Below, in pieces: positions 37,331 through 46,065 of a stretch of DNA of 64,000 nucleotides. The notes under the pieces were generated by a model, which was given only the letters and a program-made list of their open reading frames with translations, was not told where the DNA came from and made no database searches. A program made the position numbers and the translations under genes. The number at the start of each line of letters is the position of its first letter. The first letter of the stretch is position 1. Source of the stretch: JBFMCC01 sp037445635 (GTDB lineage: Bacteria > Chloroflexota > Anaerolineae > Anaerolineales > Villigracilaceae); assembly GCA_037445635.1 (NCBI GenBank), contig JBBIKC010000005.1, positions 29,503 through 93,502 of the forward strand, written 5' to 3'.

Positions 37331-38338
37331 GGCATTTTTTAAATGGGAAGTATGAATGGATAAGAGAATCCAAATCAACGGAAGTCCCAAAAAGATGAGA
37401 GGCGGAGCAATCGCGTTTCCCTGCGACCAGGCATACGAAAGACCGCCCGCCACGAGAGTCAGCAAAATATACAAAGAACTGACGGCCGCGTGGCTGTATC
37501 CGCCGACGACCAGGCGTTGATACAAATGCGTGCGATGCGCCGCGAAAACATTCTCGCGTTTCATCAGCCGCCGAATGAAGGTCACGCCCGCGTCCATGAT
37601 GAAGGTCCACATCAGGAGCGTGCCGAGCAGGAGCGCGTCGCCGCCCTGATCGGCGGAGAGAAGCGGCAGGACCGCGAAGGTGTAACCGAGAAATGTACTG
37701 GCGACATCGCCCATGAAGATCTTCGCGGGCGGCCAATTGTGACCGAGAAAACCCAGACTGCCCGCGGCCGCGGCCAGCGCGACCCAAAACACAAACGTGT
37801 TGTGGATGTTCGCCGCCAGCATCATCCAGCCCAGCCCGCCCGCCAGCGCCACCCCGCCTGCCATGCCGTCAATGCCGTCCATGAAGTTGTAGGCATTCGT
37901 CAGGCCGACGATCCACAAAAACGTGATGACGATCCCAACAATGCCCAATTGCAAATCACCGAGCATCGGGATGGCGACCACTTTGAAATATCCCAGACCG
38001 AGGATCGAGACGGCCGCAACGAGTCCCTGCACGAGAAAGCGGACGCGCGCCGAAAGGGATTTGACATCGTCGCGCCAGCCCAGCCAGGCGATGACTGCGC
38101 CTCCCGCGAGATAGACCAGGCTTCGGCTCCATCCCGCCTCCTGCGCGGACCACAGGCCTGTTCCCAGCACCAGGACGACGATTGCCAGCCCGCCGCCGCG
38201 CGGCATGGGCGCGCTGTGCAGACTGCGTTCGCTCGGATTGTCGAGTACGCGGCGACGCTCGACATAACGCCGAATCCATCCCACGCCGAGATAGGACGAA
38301 ATCGCAATAAGCAGAAAGGAGAAAATCGTCTGAATCAT
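37298..38338 (-). CDS. WecA/TagO-type undecaprenyl-phosphate transferase
   Basis: 346 aa, ten or so membrane segments. Polyprenyl-phosphate N-acetylhexosamine-1-phosphate transferase that starts lipid-linked glycan synthesis. Family motifs: LDNPSERSLHSAPMPRGGG, NAYNFMDGIDGMAGG, GDVASTFLGY and the late MKRENVFAAHRTHLYQRL with the HRxH-type loop. Its ATG overlaps the stop of the upstream glycosyltransferase gene by 4 bp. The C-terminal ten residues come from a repeat patch. It probably loads the first sugar for the polymer made by this cluster. Confidence 0.92.
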   Translation of the reverse strand: MIQTIFSFLLIAISSYLGVGWIRRYVERRRVLDNPSERSLHSAPMPRGGGLAIVVLVLGTGLWSAQEAGWSRSLVYLAGGAVIAWLGWRDDVKSLSARVRFLVQGLVAAVSILGLGYFKVVAIPMLGDLQLGIVGIVITFLWIVGLTNAYNFMDGIDGMAGGVALAGGLGWMMLAANIHNTFVFWVALAAAAGSLGFLGHNWPPAKIFMGDVASTFLGYTFAVLPLLSADQGGDALLLGTLLMWTFIMDAGVTFIRRLMKRENVFAAHRTHLYQRLVVGGYSHAAVSSLYILLTLVAGGLSYAWSQGNAIAPPLIFLGLPLIWILLSIHTSHLKNALNTKDTKGTT

Positions 38339-39552
38339 GAAACCAGGCTGTTGAGCAAGTTCATTGTCTCGTCAAGTTTATCGCGGCGGTCAAGGTACCG
38401 CACCAAATAGGCGCGGGCGTTCTCGCCCATTTGCTTTGCGCGTTGAGGGTTGTTCGCGAGTTCAAGGACAGTTTTCGCCAGCATCGCGTCGTTCCCAGGC
38501 TCGACAAAGACTCCCCCGCCCGACGATTCGATCACCTCGCGGACGACGCCGTCAATCACAAGCACGGTGGCGCGTCCCGCCGCCATGTAATCGAAGACCT
38601 TGTTCGGGTACGTCATGCGGAAGGCGGGAATATTTTGCAGGATGGCGAGGCACACATCGGAGGATGCCAGCACAAGCGGCATTTCCTTTTTTGGACAGAC
38701 CCCTGCAAAGATTACGTTCGTCAGATTCTGTTTTCTGGCTTCTTCCTCCAGCCGCGGACGTTCCTTGCCGTCGCCGAACAGGACAAAATGAATTCTGTCG
38801 TCCTTCTTCAAGCGCGCCGCGGCGCGCAGGATGGTGTCAATGTCGTTGGCCTGTCCCAGCGCGCCCGCATAGACCGCGACGAATTTATCCTGCACACCCA
38901 ACTTCCTGCGAATGGACGACCCGTCCAACTGCGGATTGAACATGTCCACGTCCGTGCCGTAGGGAATGAACGCGATTTTCTGCTCAGGCACGCCCCTGCC
39001 AAGCATGTAGTCCTTGTACGCGGGTGAATTGACCAGGATGTGAGCCGCACGCGCGTACAGGAACTTCTCCAGTCCGCGCGCCAGCGCGATGACAACGGGA
39101 TTTTTCAGCACGCCCATGCTCACGCCGAATTCGGGCCACAGGTCACGCACTTCCAGCAAAAACGGTTTGCGCCGCACGAACGCGACGAACCAGGCCGAGG
39201 CCGCCTGAAAGATGGGGGGCGTGGTGCCCATGACCAGGTCCACATCCTCCACGCGGAGGGCGGTCCGGATCGAACTGAACATGAAACTGAAGAATGAGAT
39301 GATACGCCAGAAATAACTGCGGTGCAACGCGGGATAGATATAGGCGCGCAGGACGCGCACGCCGTCAATCACCTGCTCGGCAAACAGACCGCGCCGCGCC
39401 ACGGTCCGCCGGCCTGTCTGGTAGTTCAGGTCGCTGGCGACGATGACCAGTTCGTGGCCGCGGGCGCGCAGGTATTGCGCCATCTCGAAGTGACGGGTAT
39501 GCCCCGGCTCGTCGGGAGAGACAAAGGCTTGATTGATCAGCAGGACTTTCAT
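38335..39552 (-). CDS. Glycosyltransferase family 4
   Basis: 405 aa, GT-B fold. The N-terminal Rossmann domain starts MKVLLINQAFVSPDEPGHTRH; the C-terminal domain has the FIPYGTDVDMFNPQ motif, AVYAGALGQANDIDTILRAA and the nucleotide-sugar-binding Glu region (YPNKVFDYMAAGRATVLV). Similar to WbuB-like retaining transferases that add a hexosamine to the lipid-linked sugar. Co-transcribed with the WecA-like gene. Confidence 0.9.
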   Translation of the reverse strand: MKVLLINQAFVSPDEPGHTRHFEMAQYLRARGHELVIVASDLNYQTGRRTVARRGLFAEQVIDGVRVLRAYIYPALHRSYFWRIISFFSFMFSSIRTALRVEDVDLVMGTTPPIFQAASAWFVAFVRRKPFLLEVRDLWPEFGVSMGVLKNPVVIALARGLEKFLYARAAHILVNSPAYKDYMLGRGVPEQKIAFIPYGTDVDMFNPQLDGSSIRRKLGVQDKFVAVYAGALGQANDIDTILRAAARLKKDDRIHFVLFGDGKERPRLEEEARKQNLTNVIFAGVCPKKEMPLVLASSDVCLAILQNIPAFRMTYPNKVFDYMAAGRATVLVIDGVVREVIESSGGGVFVEPGNDAMLAKTVLELANNPQRAKQMGENARAYLVRYLDRRDKLDETMNLLNSLVS

Positions 39553-39564
39553 GATTGGCTGGAA

Positions 39565-40008
39565 CTATCCGCGCCCTTCGTGTCTCTTCGCAGATAACTT
39601 CGAAAGCAGCGCCTCAGGCTTTCCCGCGAACGCCTCCAGCGGCAGTTCCTTGTTCGTCAACGCCAGCAGGGTATCGGTGAGCAGTTTGTTGACGGGCGTC
39701 GGGACGCCGACCCTTTCTCCCGCGCGCACGACCGCGCCGTGCAGGTAGTCCACTTCGGATTTGCCGCGCCCCGAATGCAGGTCTATGTGAAAGGACGGCA
39801 TCTTGCCGCCGCGTCCGCTCCCCGCGGCGCGGCTGAGCAGAGGCTTCGACAACCACAGCGGCAGGCGCGTCGCAAACGCCAGCGCGCGCACCGGCGTGCC
39901 GGGCAAATCAACTACTTCGATGTTTTGCGCCTGCATCACAGCCAGGCACTCGCGCAACATCGCGATTTCCAGTTGATACAAGCGCCCGTCCGCGAAGACT
40001 TCGGCGGC
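39565..40008 (-). CDS. Ketopantoate reductase, C-terminal part only
   Basis: 148 codons of the helical C-terminal domain of 2-dehydropantoate 2-reductase/ApbA-type enzymes, with the signature MPSFHIDLHSGRGKSEVDYL and GAVVRAGERVGVPTPVN. The NADPH-binding N-terminal half (about 160 residues) is missing because the gene runs into the N gap. In pantothenate synthesis the family reduces ketopantoate; a paralogue with another substrate is possible. The tail AKRHEGRG is unusual and overlaps a CTTCGTG-type repeat word. Confidence 0.8.
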   Translation of the reverse strand, partial: AAEVFADGRLYQLEIAMLRECLAVMQAQNIEVVDLPGTPVRALAFATRLPLWLSKPLLSRAAGSGRGGKMPSFHIDLHSGRGKSEVDYLHGAVVRAGERVGVPTPVNKLLTDTLLALTNKELPLEAFAGKPEALLSKLSAKRHEGRG

Positions 40009-40108
40009 NNNNNNNNNNNNNNNNNNNNNNNNNNNNNNNNNNNNNNNNNNNNNNNNNNNNNNNNNNNNNNNNNNNNNNNNNNNNNNNNNNNNNNNNNNNN
40101 NNNNNNNN
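40009..40108. other. Scaffold gap of exactly 100 N
   Basis: Unknown bases. The nine bases TTCGGCGGC occur on both sides of the gap. At least the N-terminal half of the reductase gene must be missing, so the true gap is probably some 500 bp or more, or the join is wrong. Confidence 0.98.
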
Positions 40109-40731
40109 TTCGGCGGCCAGTGGGCGCGCTCGAAACTTAACATGCGCCAGTTGTGCGAATCGGGATTGTAAACAAAATTGGTGAACGTGGTATTTCTGAA
40201 AAAGAAACGCGGACCGTGAGACTGAGCCTGCGGCGCAATGCTCAAAATCGTGTACATCGCCATATTCAGGATCGCGCCGTGCGAGACGACCAGGTAACGC
40301 CCTGCGGGACGTTTGAGCAAAGACTGAATGCCGCGCCCGGCGCGCAGGTACAGTTCCCAGCGGCTTTCCCCGGTCCCGCCGAAGGGCGTGTAAGGCGTGA
40401 AGAACTGCGGACGGTCCAGCGCGCCCGCCTCCTCGTCCGTCAGACCGGCCAGGCGGCCGTTGTCCATTTCCTGCCAGTCGGGATCGAGTTCGAGCGGGAC
40501 ATTCAACCGTTTTGTGATGATCTCGGACGTCTCGCGCGCCCGCGCCAGCGGACTGGAGACGCACAGGTCGAACGCGACCCCCTCGGCCTGCCAGCGTTCC
40601 GCCAGGGCCTCGGCCTGGGCGCGCCCTTTCTCGGTCAACGCGAAGTCGGCCTGTCCCTGAAAACGGTTCTCGGCGTTGCCCACCGATTCGCCGTGCCGCA
40701 GGAAGGTGACGTAATAATCCTGATTACCCAT
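40109..40731 (-). CDS. Histidine phosphatase, 3' end in gap
   Basis: About 207 codons from the ATG at 40731, which overlaps the upstream glycosyltransferase stop by 8 bp and follows a purine-rich stretch. Phosphoglycerate-mutase-like fold with the catalytic FLRHGESVGNAENRFQG motif and the second His in VVSHGAILNM. Most of the domain is present; only the last residues are lost in the gap. Substrate unknown. Confidence 0.88.
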
Positions 40732-41683
40732 CCTTTTTCCCTTTGACAATGTACACAGGACGCCGTTTGACTTCCTGGAAAATGTAACCAACATAGACCC
40801 CTACGAATCCCAACAATACCATCAGCATCCCGCCGATGATGAGGAGGACAAACATGAGCGAACTCCAGCCCGGGGCAAGGCCGGACGTCCGGCCTGTCAC
40901 CCAGAAACTGAGCACGTACGCCATCTCGAGCAGGGCCAGGCAGAGGAAAATCCCTCCCAGGCTCAAACCGATATAAAGCGGGGCGAGCGAAAACGAGAAG
41001 ATCGCATCCATCGCCAGGCGGAACATCTTGCCGAGCGAATATTTTGAAACGCCGCTGACGCGTTCGGCAGGTTCGTAGGGCAGGATGACGGTCTTGAATC
41101 CGATCCACGCCACCATGCCGCGCAGGAAGCGGTGGTATTCGGGCATGGACTTGAGCGCCTCTACTGCGGGACGCGAGAGGGCGCGAAAGTCCGCCGCGCC
41201 GGGCAGGATGCGCGTCCCGCTGATGACGTTGATGAGGCGGTAGAACAGGCCCGAGGTCCATTTTTTGAACGAGGCGGGCTGGGCTTCGTCCATGCGCTGG
41301 GTCTGCACGATGTCATAACCTTGCGCGATCAGGTCGAGCATCTGGGGGATCATCTCGGGCGGATGCTGGCCGTCGGCGTCCAGCGAAATGACCGCGTCGC
41401 CGCGCGAGGCATCCATGCCGGCGGTCAGCGCGGCCTGGTGGCCGAAGTTGCGGCTGAGTTCGAGCACGGTCACGCGCGAGTCGTTTTCGGCCAGCGCGGC
41501 CAAATCATCCGCTGTGCCGTCACGGGAACCGTCATTGACGTAAATGAAGGAAAAATCGTACGGCAGGGCGTCCACGACGGCGCGCAGGTGTGCGTGAGTC
41601 TGCGCGACCACGCCCGCCTCGTTGTAAACGGGAATGACCAGGTCAATGGTTTTTGGGGATTTGGGGGACACGCGGCCTCGCAA
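40724..41683 (-). CDS. DPM1/GtrB-type glycosyltransferase
   Basis: 319 aa, TTG start at 41683 inferred from the family N-terminus (TIDLVIPVYNEAGVVAQTHA). GT2 catalytic domain with FIYVNDGSRDGT, ISLDADGQHPPEMIP and a QRMDEAQ-type loop, followed by two C-terminal membrane helices. Such enzymes attach a hexose to undecaprenyl phosphate for later transfer outside the membrane. A TACAAT box lies about 10 nt before the start. Confidence 0.88.
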   Translation of the reverse strand: MRGRVSPKSPKTIDLVIPVYNEAGVVAQTHAHLRAVVDALPYDFSFIYVNDGSRDGTADDLAALAENDSRVTVLELSRNFGHQAALTAGMDASRGDAVISLDADGQHPPEMIPQMLDLIAQGYDIVQTQRMDEAQPASFKKWTSGLFYRLINVISGTRILPGAADFRALSRPAVEALKSMPEYHRFLRGMVAWIGFKTVILPYEPAERVSGVSKYSLGKMFRLAMDAIFSFSLAPLYIGLSLGGIFLCLALLEMAYVLSFWVTGRTSGLAPGWSSLMFVLLIIGGMLMVLLGFVGVYVGYIFQEVKRRPVYIVKGKKDG

Positions 41684-41707
41684 TCAGGAGGCGATTGTAC
41701 CACGCGG

Positions 41708-42841
41708 CTAGAACTCGAATTCGTGGATGGCTTCCACCACCTGCTCCAGGTCGGAGGTGCTCAACTGGTTGTGGAACGGCAGGCGGACAAGCTGGTCGCT
41801 GATGCGTTCGGTCACGGGACAGTCGCCGGGCCGGCCGCCGAATTTCCGCCCCATGTCGGAGAGGTGGAGGGGTAAGTAATGAAAGACCGTATAGATGCCG
41901 CGCTCGCGCAGGTAGGCAATGAATCGCTGGCGCGATTCAAGATCAGGCATGAGCAGATAGAACATGTGATAGGACTGTTCGGTGTGAACGGGAACGGTCG
42001 GCAGTTGCACGTCGTGTTTCTCGGCCCACTGCTTCAAATGCTGATTGTAGAATTCCCAAACCTGTTTGCGGTGCTCCTGGATTTGAAGGCGATGTTCCAG
42101 TTGCGCGTACAGGAAAGCCGCCAGAATGTCGGAGGGCAGGTACGAGGAGCCGAGGTCCACCCAGGTGTACTTGTCCACCTGGCCGCGGAAGAAACGCGAA
42201 CGGTTCGTCCCTTTTTCGCGGATGATCTCGGCGCGCTCCGCCAGGGACAGGTCATTGATGAGCAGCGCGCCGCCCTCGCCGCTGGTGAAGTTCTTGGTCT
42301 CATGGAAACTCTGGGTGGCCAGCGCGCCGAACGTGCCGAGATATTTGCCGCGATATTTTCCAAACAAGCCGTGCGCGTTGTCTTCGACGACTGGAATGTT
42401 GCGACGATTCGCGATTTCCATGATCGCGTCCATCTCACAGCCCACTCCCGCGTAATGGACGGGGACGATCGCGCGGGTGTGCGGGCTGATCGCCGCCTCG
42501 AGTTTGGATTCGTCCAGGTTGAGGGTGTCCGCCCGAACGTCCAGGAAGACCGGGCGCGCGCCGCGCAGGACGAACGCGTTGACCGTCGAGACGAACGTGA
42601 ACGAGGGGATGATGACCTCGTCCCCGGGCCGGAGGTCCAGCAAGAGCGCGGCCATCTCCAGCGCGTGCGTGCAGGAGGTCGTCAGCAGCACCCTGGGAAC
42701 GCCCAGTTCCGCTTCGAGCAGGGCATGGCATTTTTGGGTGAACGGCCCGTCGCCCGAAATGTGGGCGTTTTCGATGGCCTGCGAAATGTATTGGAATTCC
42801 TTCCCGGTGAGCGTGGGACGGTTGAAGTCGACGCGTATCAA
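41708..42841 (-). CDS. rffA: dTDP-4-amino-4,6-dideoxygalactose transaminase
   Basis: 377 aa from the TTG at 42841, which overlaps the upstream stop by 4 bp; the reading frame before it is unrelated. A PLP aminotransferase of the DegT/DnrJ/EryC1 family, closely matching E. coli RffA/WecE along its length: EMAALLLDLRPGDEVIIPSF, IVPVHYAGVGCEMDAI, SFHETKNFTSGEGGALL with the PLP Lys, and EKGTNRSRFFRGQVDKYTW. It makes dTDP-Fuc4N from the 4-keto sugar, a building block of enterobacterial-type glycans. Confidence 0.93.
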   Translation of the reverse strand: MIRVDFNRPTLTGKEFQYISQAIENAHISGDGPFTQKCHALLEAELGVPRVLLTTSCTHALEMAALLLDLRPGDEVIIPSFTFVSTVNAFVLRGARPVFLDVRADTLNLDESKLEAAISPHTRAIVPVHYAGVGCEMDAIMEIANRRNIPVVEDNAHGLFGKYRGKYLGTFGALATQSFHETKNFTSGEGGALLINDLSLAERAEIIREKGTNRSRFFRGQVDKYTWVDLGSSYLPSDILAAFLYAQLEHRLQIQEHRKQVWEFYNQHLKQWAEKHDVQLPTVPVHTEQSYHMFYLLMPDLESRQRFIAYLRERGIYTVFHYLPLHLSDMGRKFGGRPGDCPVTERISDQLVRLPFHNQLSTSDLEQVVEAIHEFEF

Positions 42842-43785
42842 AGTGACTCCACGATGATCTTGCAGGTTTGTTCGGCCATGGCCTGTGTGTAATGGTGATC
42901 GTTGAAGAGGTTGATTACTTCGTTCCCCAGCTGCTCCGCGACGGGACACCTGCCCGCCAGCATGATGCCCGCCAGCGAGGGATAATGGGAACTGGCGAAC
43001 AGTTTCGCTTCGAAGATGCGCTCGAGGATGACGGCCTTGTTGGGCACGCGGATATTGAAACGCCACCTCTGATACGGCGCGGGGAGCTGGATTTCGGGCG
43101 GCAGGCTGGAGATGTAGATGACGTTGAGTTTGTTGCGTCCGTCGAGGGAACGTTGTAACTGGGCGGCTACCTGCATGCGATAGATGCTCCAGGCCTGCAA
43201 CCCCTCCCGTTCCAGTTCCAGCCAGTTGCTGTCATGATATTTGTACAACTCGCGCCGTTCGACGACGGGCTTGTAGCCCATCTCCAGCGCGTGCAGGTCA
43301 ATGGCGCTGTACGGCAGGGAGGCCACTTCATAATTGACGTCATCCTTCAGGAAGGCGTAGCCCCCGAATCCGAGTTCGACGATCTTGGCGTAGCCGGTGC
43401 TGTAAAGGACGGCATCCGCCGGAGTGGAGTCGTCGGGGTTGAAGTCGGGCACGCACAGGCAGCGGTCGTCAATGATCATCATCGTTGGATCAGCCTGTTT
43501 CAACTCGGAAAGCAGAGGGAAGGGTGTGGAATGATCGCCGTAGGTGTGCGCGTACAGCACACCGCCGATCTCGCGGCGCTTCGCCCGTTCGAGCACCCCG
43601 CTCAAGTCCATATGCAGGGTTTGGGGGGAAATATCCATAAATTGAAATGGAACCTGCGCCTTGAAAAACGTGATCGGGACAATCGGGCAGATATTGGCCG
43701 GCAGGAGGAACGGGCGGCGGTCCGGTCGGCTGACCAGCAGGTTATACAGTATCGCAGAAGCGCGCGGGGCAACTACAGGTCTCAT
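42838..43785 (-). CDS. Divergent DegT-like aminotransferase
   Basis: 315 aa, shorter than usual DegT enzymes. It begins in the cofactor domain (ASAILYNLLVSRPDRRPFLL), has IIDDRCLCVPDF where the PLP-ring Asp lies, and LYSTGYAKIVELGFGGYAF where the PLP lysine and glycine loop are expected. The lysine appears to be kept. Many other family landmarks are blurred, so activity on the same type of sugar is uncertain. It is coupled to rffA (stop and TTG overlap) and may be its partner in the pathway. Confidence 0.65.
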   Translation of the reverse strand: MRPVVAPRASAILYNLLVSRPDRRPFLLPANICPIVPITFFKAQVPFQFMDISPQTLHMDLSGVLERAKRREIGGVLYAHTYGDHSTPFPLLSELKQADPTMMIIDDRCLCVPDFNPDDSTPADAVLYSTGYAKIVELGFGGYAFLKDDVNYEVASLPYSAIDLHALEMGYKPVVERRELYKYHDSNWLELEREGLQAWSIYRMQVAAQLQRSLDGRNKLNVIYISSLPPEIQLPAPYQRWRFNIRVPNKAVILERIFEAKLFASSHYPSLAGIMLAGRCPVAEQLGNEVINLFNDHHYTQAMAEQTCKIIVESL

Positions 43786-43791
43786 GGCATT

Positions 43792-44427
43792 TCAAACGTC
43801 CTTGCGAACGAGAATCGTGAAATCGTAAATCCCGTAGTCGTGAAGCAGGGCGACGTTGCGCGAGAAATTACGTTTGCAGAAGTCGAAGAAAAAGAGCGGA
43901 TCGCCGTAGAACAGGTCGGGGCGCTGGGCCATGCGCTCGGCGTCCGAGTAACTGGTGAGCATGTTGAAGGAAAAGCCTTTCGCGCACAGACGGTCCATGC
44001 GGCGCAGGGTATCCGTGACCATGCCGCGCCATTCGTCGTAGGGCGTCTCCATCTTGATGTTGAAGATCGCCCCGGCCAGCAGGTAATCGGCCTCAGGCAG
44101 GTCGCTTTCCCGCGTGGTGAAATGGGCATTTGGGAAGGTCGCGTGCGCCTCGCGTCCCGCGAGCACCATCTTCTCGATCAGGTCAATGCCATAATACTCG
44201 AACTGCCAGCCTTTTTTGTGTAGAAAATCGAACATCGCGCCATAGCCGCAGCCGTAGTCCACCACGCGGAAGGGACGGGACGGGTCGATCACCTTGACCA
44301 GTTGCTCGAAACGCACCTCCTGCGCCTCGGGGCCGTTATAGTCCACGCCTTTGGCGGTCGCGCCGAAGGTTTCCAGTTTTTCCGTAAAATACTGCGCCAG
44401 TTTCTTCTGGGTCTCGTCAATGCTCAT
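43792..44427 (-). CDS. SAM-dependent methyltransferase
   Basis: 211 aa, class I Rossmann methyltransferase with the SAM motif FRVVDYGCGYGAMFDFL near residue 55 and the acidic YGIDLIEKM at the end of strand 2. An extended FSFNMLTSYSD segment follows. Its start lies 11 bp within the WbqC-like gene and its stop is 6 bp before the DegT-like gene. In this setting it probably methylates a sugar or a lipid-linked intermediate. Confidence 0.8.
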   Translation of the reverse strand: MSIDETQKKLAQYFTEKLETFGATAKGVDYNGPEAQEVRFEQLVKVIDPSRPFRVVDYGCGYGAMFDFLHKKGWQFEYYGIDLIEKMVLAGREAHATFPNAHFTTRESDLPEADYLLAGAIFNIKMETPYDEWRGMVTDTLRRMDRLCAKGFSFNMLTSYSDAERMAQRPDLFYGDPLFFFDFCKRNFSRNVALLHDYGIYDFTILVRKDV

Positions 44428-45121
44428 GCTGTCTCTCGGAGATATATTCTAACGCCTGTGAACCGACCATGAAAAGCAAATCCAGCACGGTCACATGGGG
44501 GTCAAACGGGGGATAGAGTTGCGGGTATTCGGGGTAATTGTATTCCATATATTCGAGCGTGATGCCTGCCGCGTCGAATTTTTCCTTCTCGATGTAGTCC
44601 CGCGCCGACGGCCCGCTGATGTAGCGCCGCGCCCCGACCTTCGTCAGGATCTGGATCAGGCGGTCGGTCTTCTGGCCGTCCACGCCGGGGATGGCGGACG
44701 AGCGCAGGAAACGCGTCTTGTGGAGGCCCAGTTCGCGGGTCAGCGCGAGCGTGGTTTCGATGGTGAAATCTGCCAACGATTCGTCGCGGCGCGCGTAGAA
44801 CGATTCCAGCAGGGGCAAATAGTCTTTGAAATGGGGAGCTTTGTTGTAGGCAACCGTCAGGGCCTTGAGGTGGTTCTTCGCCCAGGGCTTCGACCAGTCA
44901 ATTTTCACATCCTTGATGGGAATCCCCTCGGTCACGCCCCGGCTGTGGACGGGGATGGTCAGCCATTGTTTGCCCTGCGCGGTCTTGATCTGGTTGCGGT
45001 TGCGCCAGCCATGTTTGTCGTACTGGACATCGTCATAGAAGATGAACAGGTCGGCGCGGCGGATCTGGTCGAAGTAGCCGCGCCAGGGAATGTAGGAGGG
45101 CTGGAGAATGACGACGTTCAT
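44417..45121 (-). CDS. WbqC-like protein
   Basis: 234 aa from the ATG at 45121, overlapping the upstream GT2 stop by 4 bp (ATGA). The start VVILQPSYIPWRGYFDQIRR and the following ADLFIFYDDVQYDKHGWRNR are hallmarks of the WbqC family found in O-antigen clusters; TIPV and later GPSARDYIE are also typical. WbqC proteins are thought to act on amino-sugar precursors, but the reaction is not settled. Confidence 0.88.
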   Translation of the reverse strand: MNVVILQPSYIPWRGYFDQIRRADLFIFYDDVQYDKHGWRNRNQIKTAQGKQWLTIPVHSRGVTEGIPIKDVKIDWSKPWAKNHLKALTVAYNKAPHFKDYLPLLESFYARRDESLADFTIETTLALTRELGLHKTRFLRSSAIPGVDGQKTDRLIQILTKVGARRYISGPSARDYIEKEKFDAAGITLEYMEYNYPEYPQLYPPFDPHVTVLDLLFMVGSQALEYISERQHEH

Positions 45122-46035
45122 TTCTCCCTCCCCACCGCTTCGGCGATGACATAGGGCGGCCTGTCCATACTGCGGTCGAACATGCGCGCCAGGTACTCGC
45201 CGAAGATGCCCAGCGTGAATAACTGCGCGCCGCCCAACAGCGAAATGATCGAAGCGAGAAATGGAAAGCCCGGCAGGCTGCCCGCGGTGAAATAGATCCA
45301 CACCACGTAAACGAAAACGCCGAGGCCGAAGAGCGTCATGATGAAACCGATCCAACTCGCCAGCCGCAGGGGCGCGGTGCTGTAACCCGTCAGGATCAGC
45401 AGGGCGGCTTTCACCAGCGCGGCAAAGTTGTAATTCGAGCGTTCCGCAGGCGCGACCTCCACCTGCACCGAGGTAAAACGCGCCGTGCCCCACGAGAGCA
45501 GGACGTCCAGAGTCAGCGACGGGCTTTGGAAATTGGCGAAGGCCTCGCGCAGGTGCGTGCGAAAGACGCGAAAGGCCGAAATGTTCTTCACGGACGGCAC
45601 ACCCATCACGCGCGCCAAAAGCCGCTTGATATTCGCCGTGAGCAGGTTGCGGACGATTCCCTGCGGCAGTTTGCGCGGCGCGCCATAGACCACGTCGAAT
45701 CCCTCTTCCATTTTCGCCAGCATCACGGGAATCTCTTCGGGCGGGTGCTGTAAATCCTGATCCATCGTCACGGTCACTTCGTAGCGCGCCAGGCGCACGC
45801 CGCACAGCGTGGCATTGTGCTGTCCATAATTGCGCATCAGGCGCACACCCCGCACCCAGGCATATTTCTTCGACAGCCGCGACGTCACCTCCCACGAATC
45901 ATCGGGGCTTCCGTCGTTGACCAGAATCAATTCATATTTTTTGGCGATCTTCGGCAGGATCTTCCCCAACCGCTGGACAAGGGGGGTCAGCGTCTCAGCG
46001 CCGCGATAGACGGGGACCACGACAGAGACATTCAT
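45118..46035 (-). CDS. ArnC/GtrB-type glycosyltransferase
   Basis: 305 aa GT2 with VSVVVPVYRGAETLTPLVQR at the start, LILVNDGSPDDSW, TVTMDQDLQHPPEEIP and an FRVFRTHLREAF segment, then two C-terminal membrane helices. It resembles undecaprenyl-phosphate aminosugar transferases. It opens the coupled run 46035 to 41708 (GT2, wbqC-like, methyltransferase, DegT-like, rffA). A TAGAAT box lies 9 nt before the ATG. Confidence 0.88.
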   Translation of the reverse strand: MNVSVVVPVYRGAETLTPLVQRLGKILPKIAKKYELILVNDGSPDDSWEVTSRLSKKYAWVRGVRLMRNYGQHNATLCGVRLARYEVTVTMDQDLQHPPEEIPVMLAKMEEGFDVVYGAPRKLPQGIVRNLLTANIKRLLARVMGVPSVKNISAFRVFRTHLREAFANFQSPSLTLDVLLSWGTARFTSVQVEVAPAERSNYNFAALVKAALLILTGYSTAPLRLASWIGFIMTLFGLGVFVYVVWIYFTAGSLPGFPFLASIISLLGGAQLFTLGIFGEYLARMFDRSMDRPPYVIAEAVGREK

Positions 46036-46065
46036 AACGAGCGGATTCTACCAGACGGGCACGCC

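Noticed and set aside
39565..40794. An apparent phosphatase-reductase fusion protein
   Set aside because: The join is made only of N bases. The two halves belong to unrelated families and the reductase half is incomplete.
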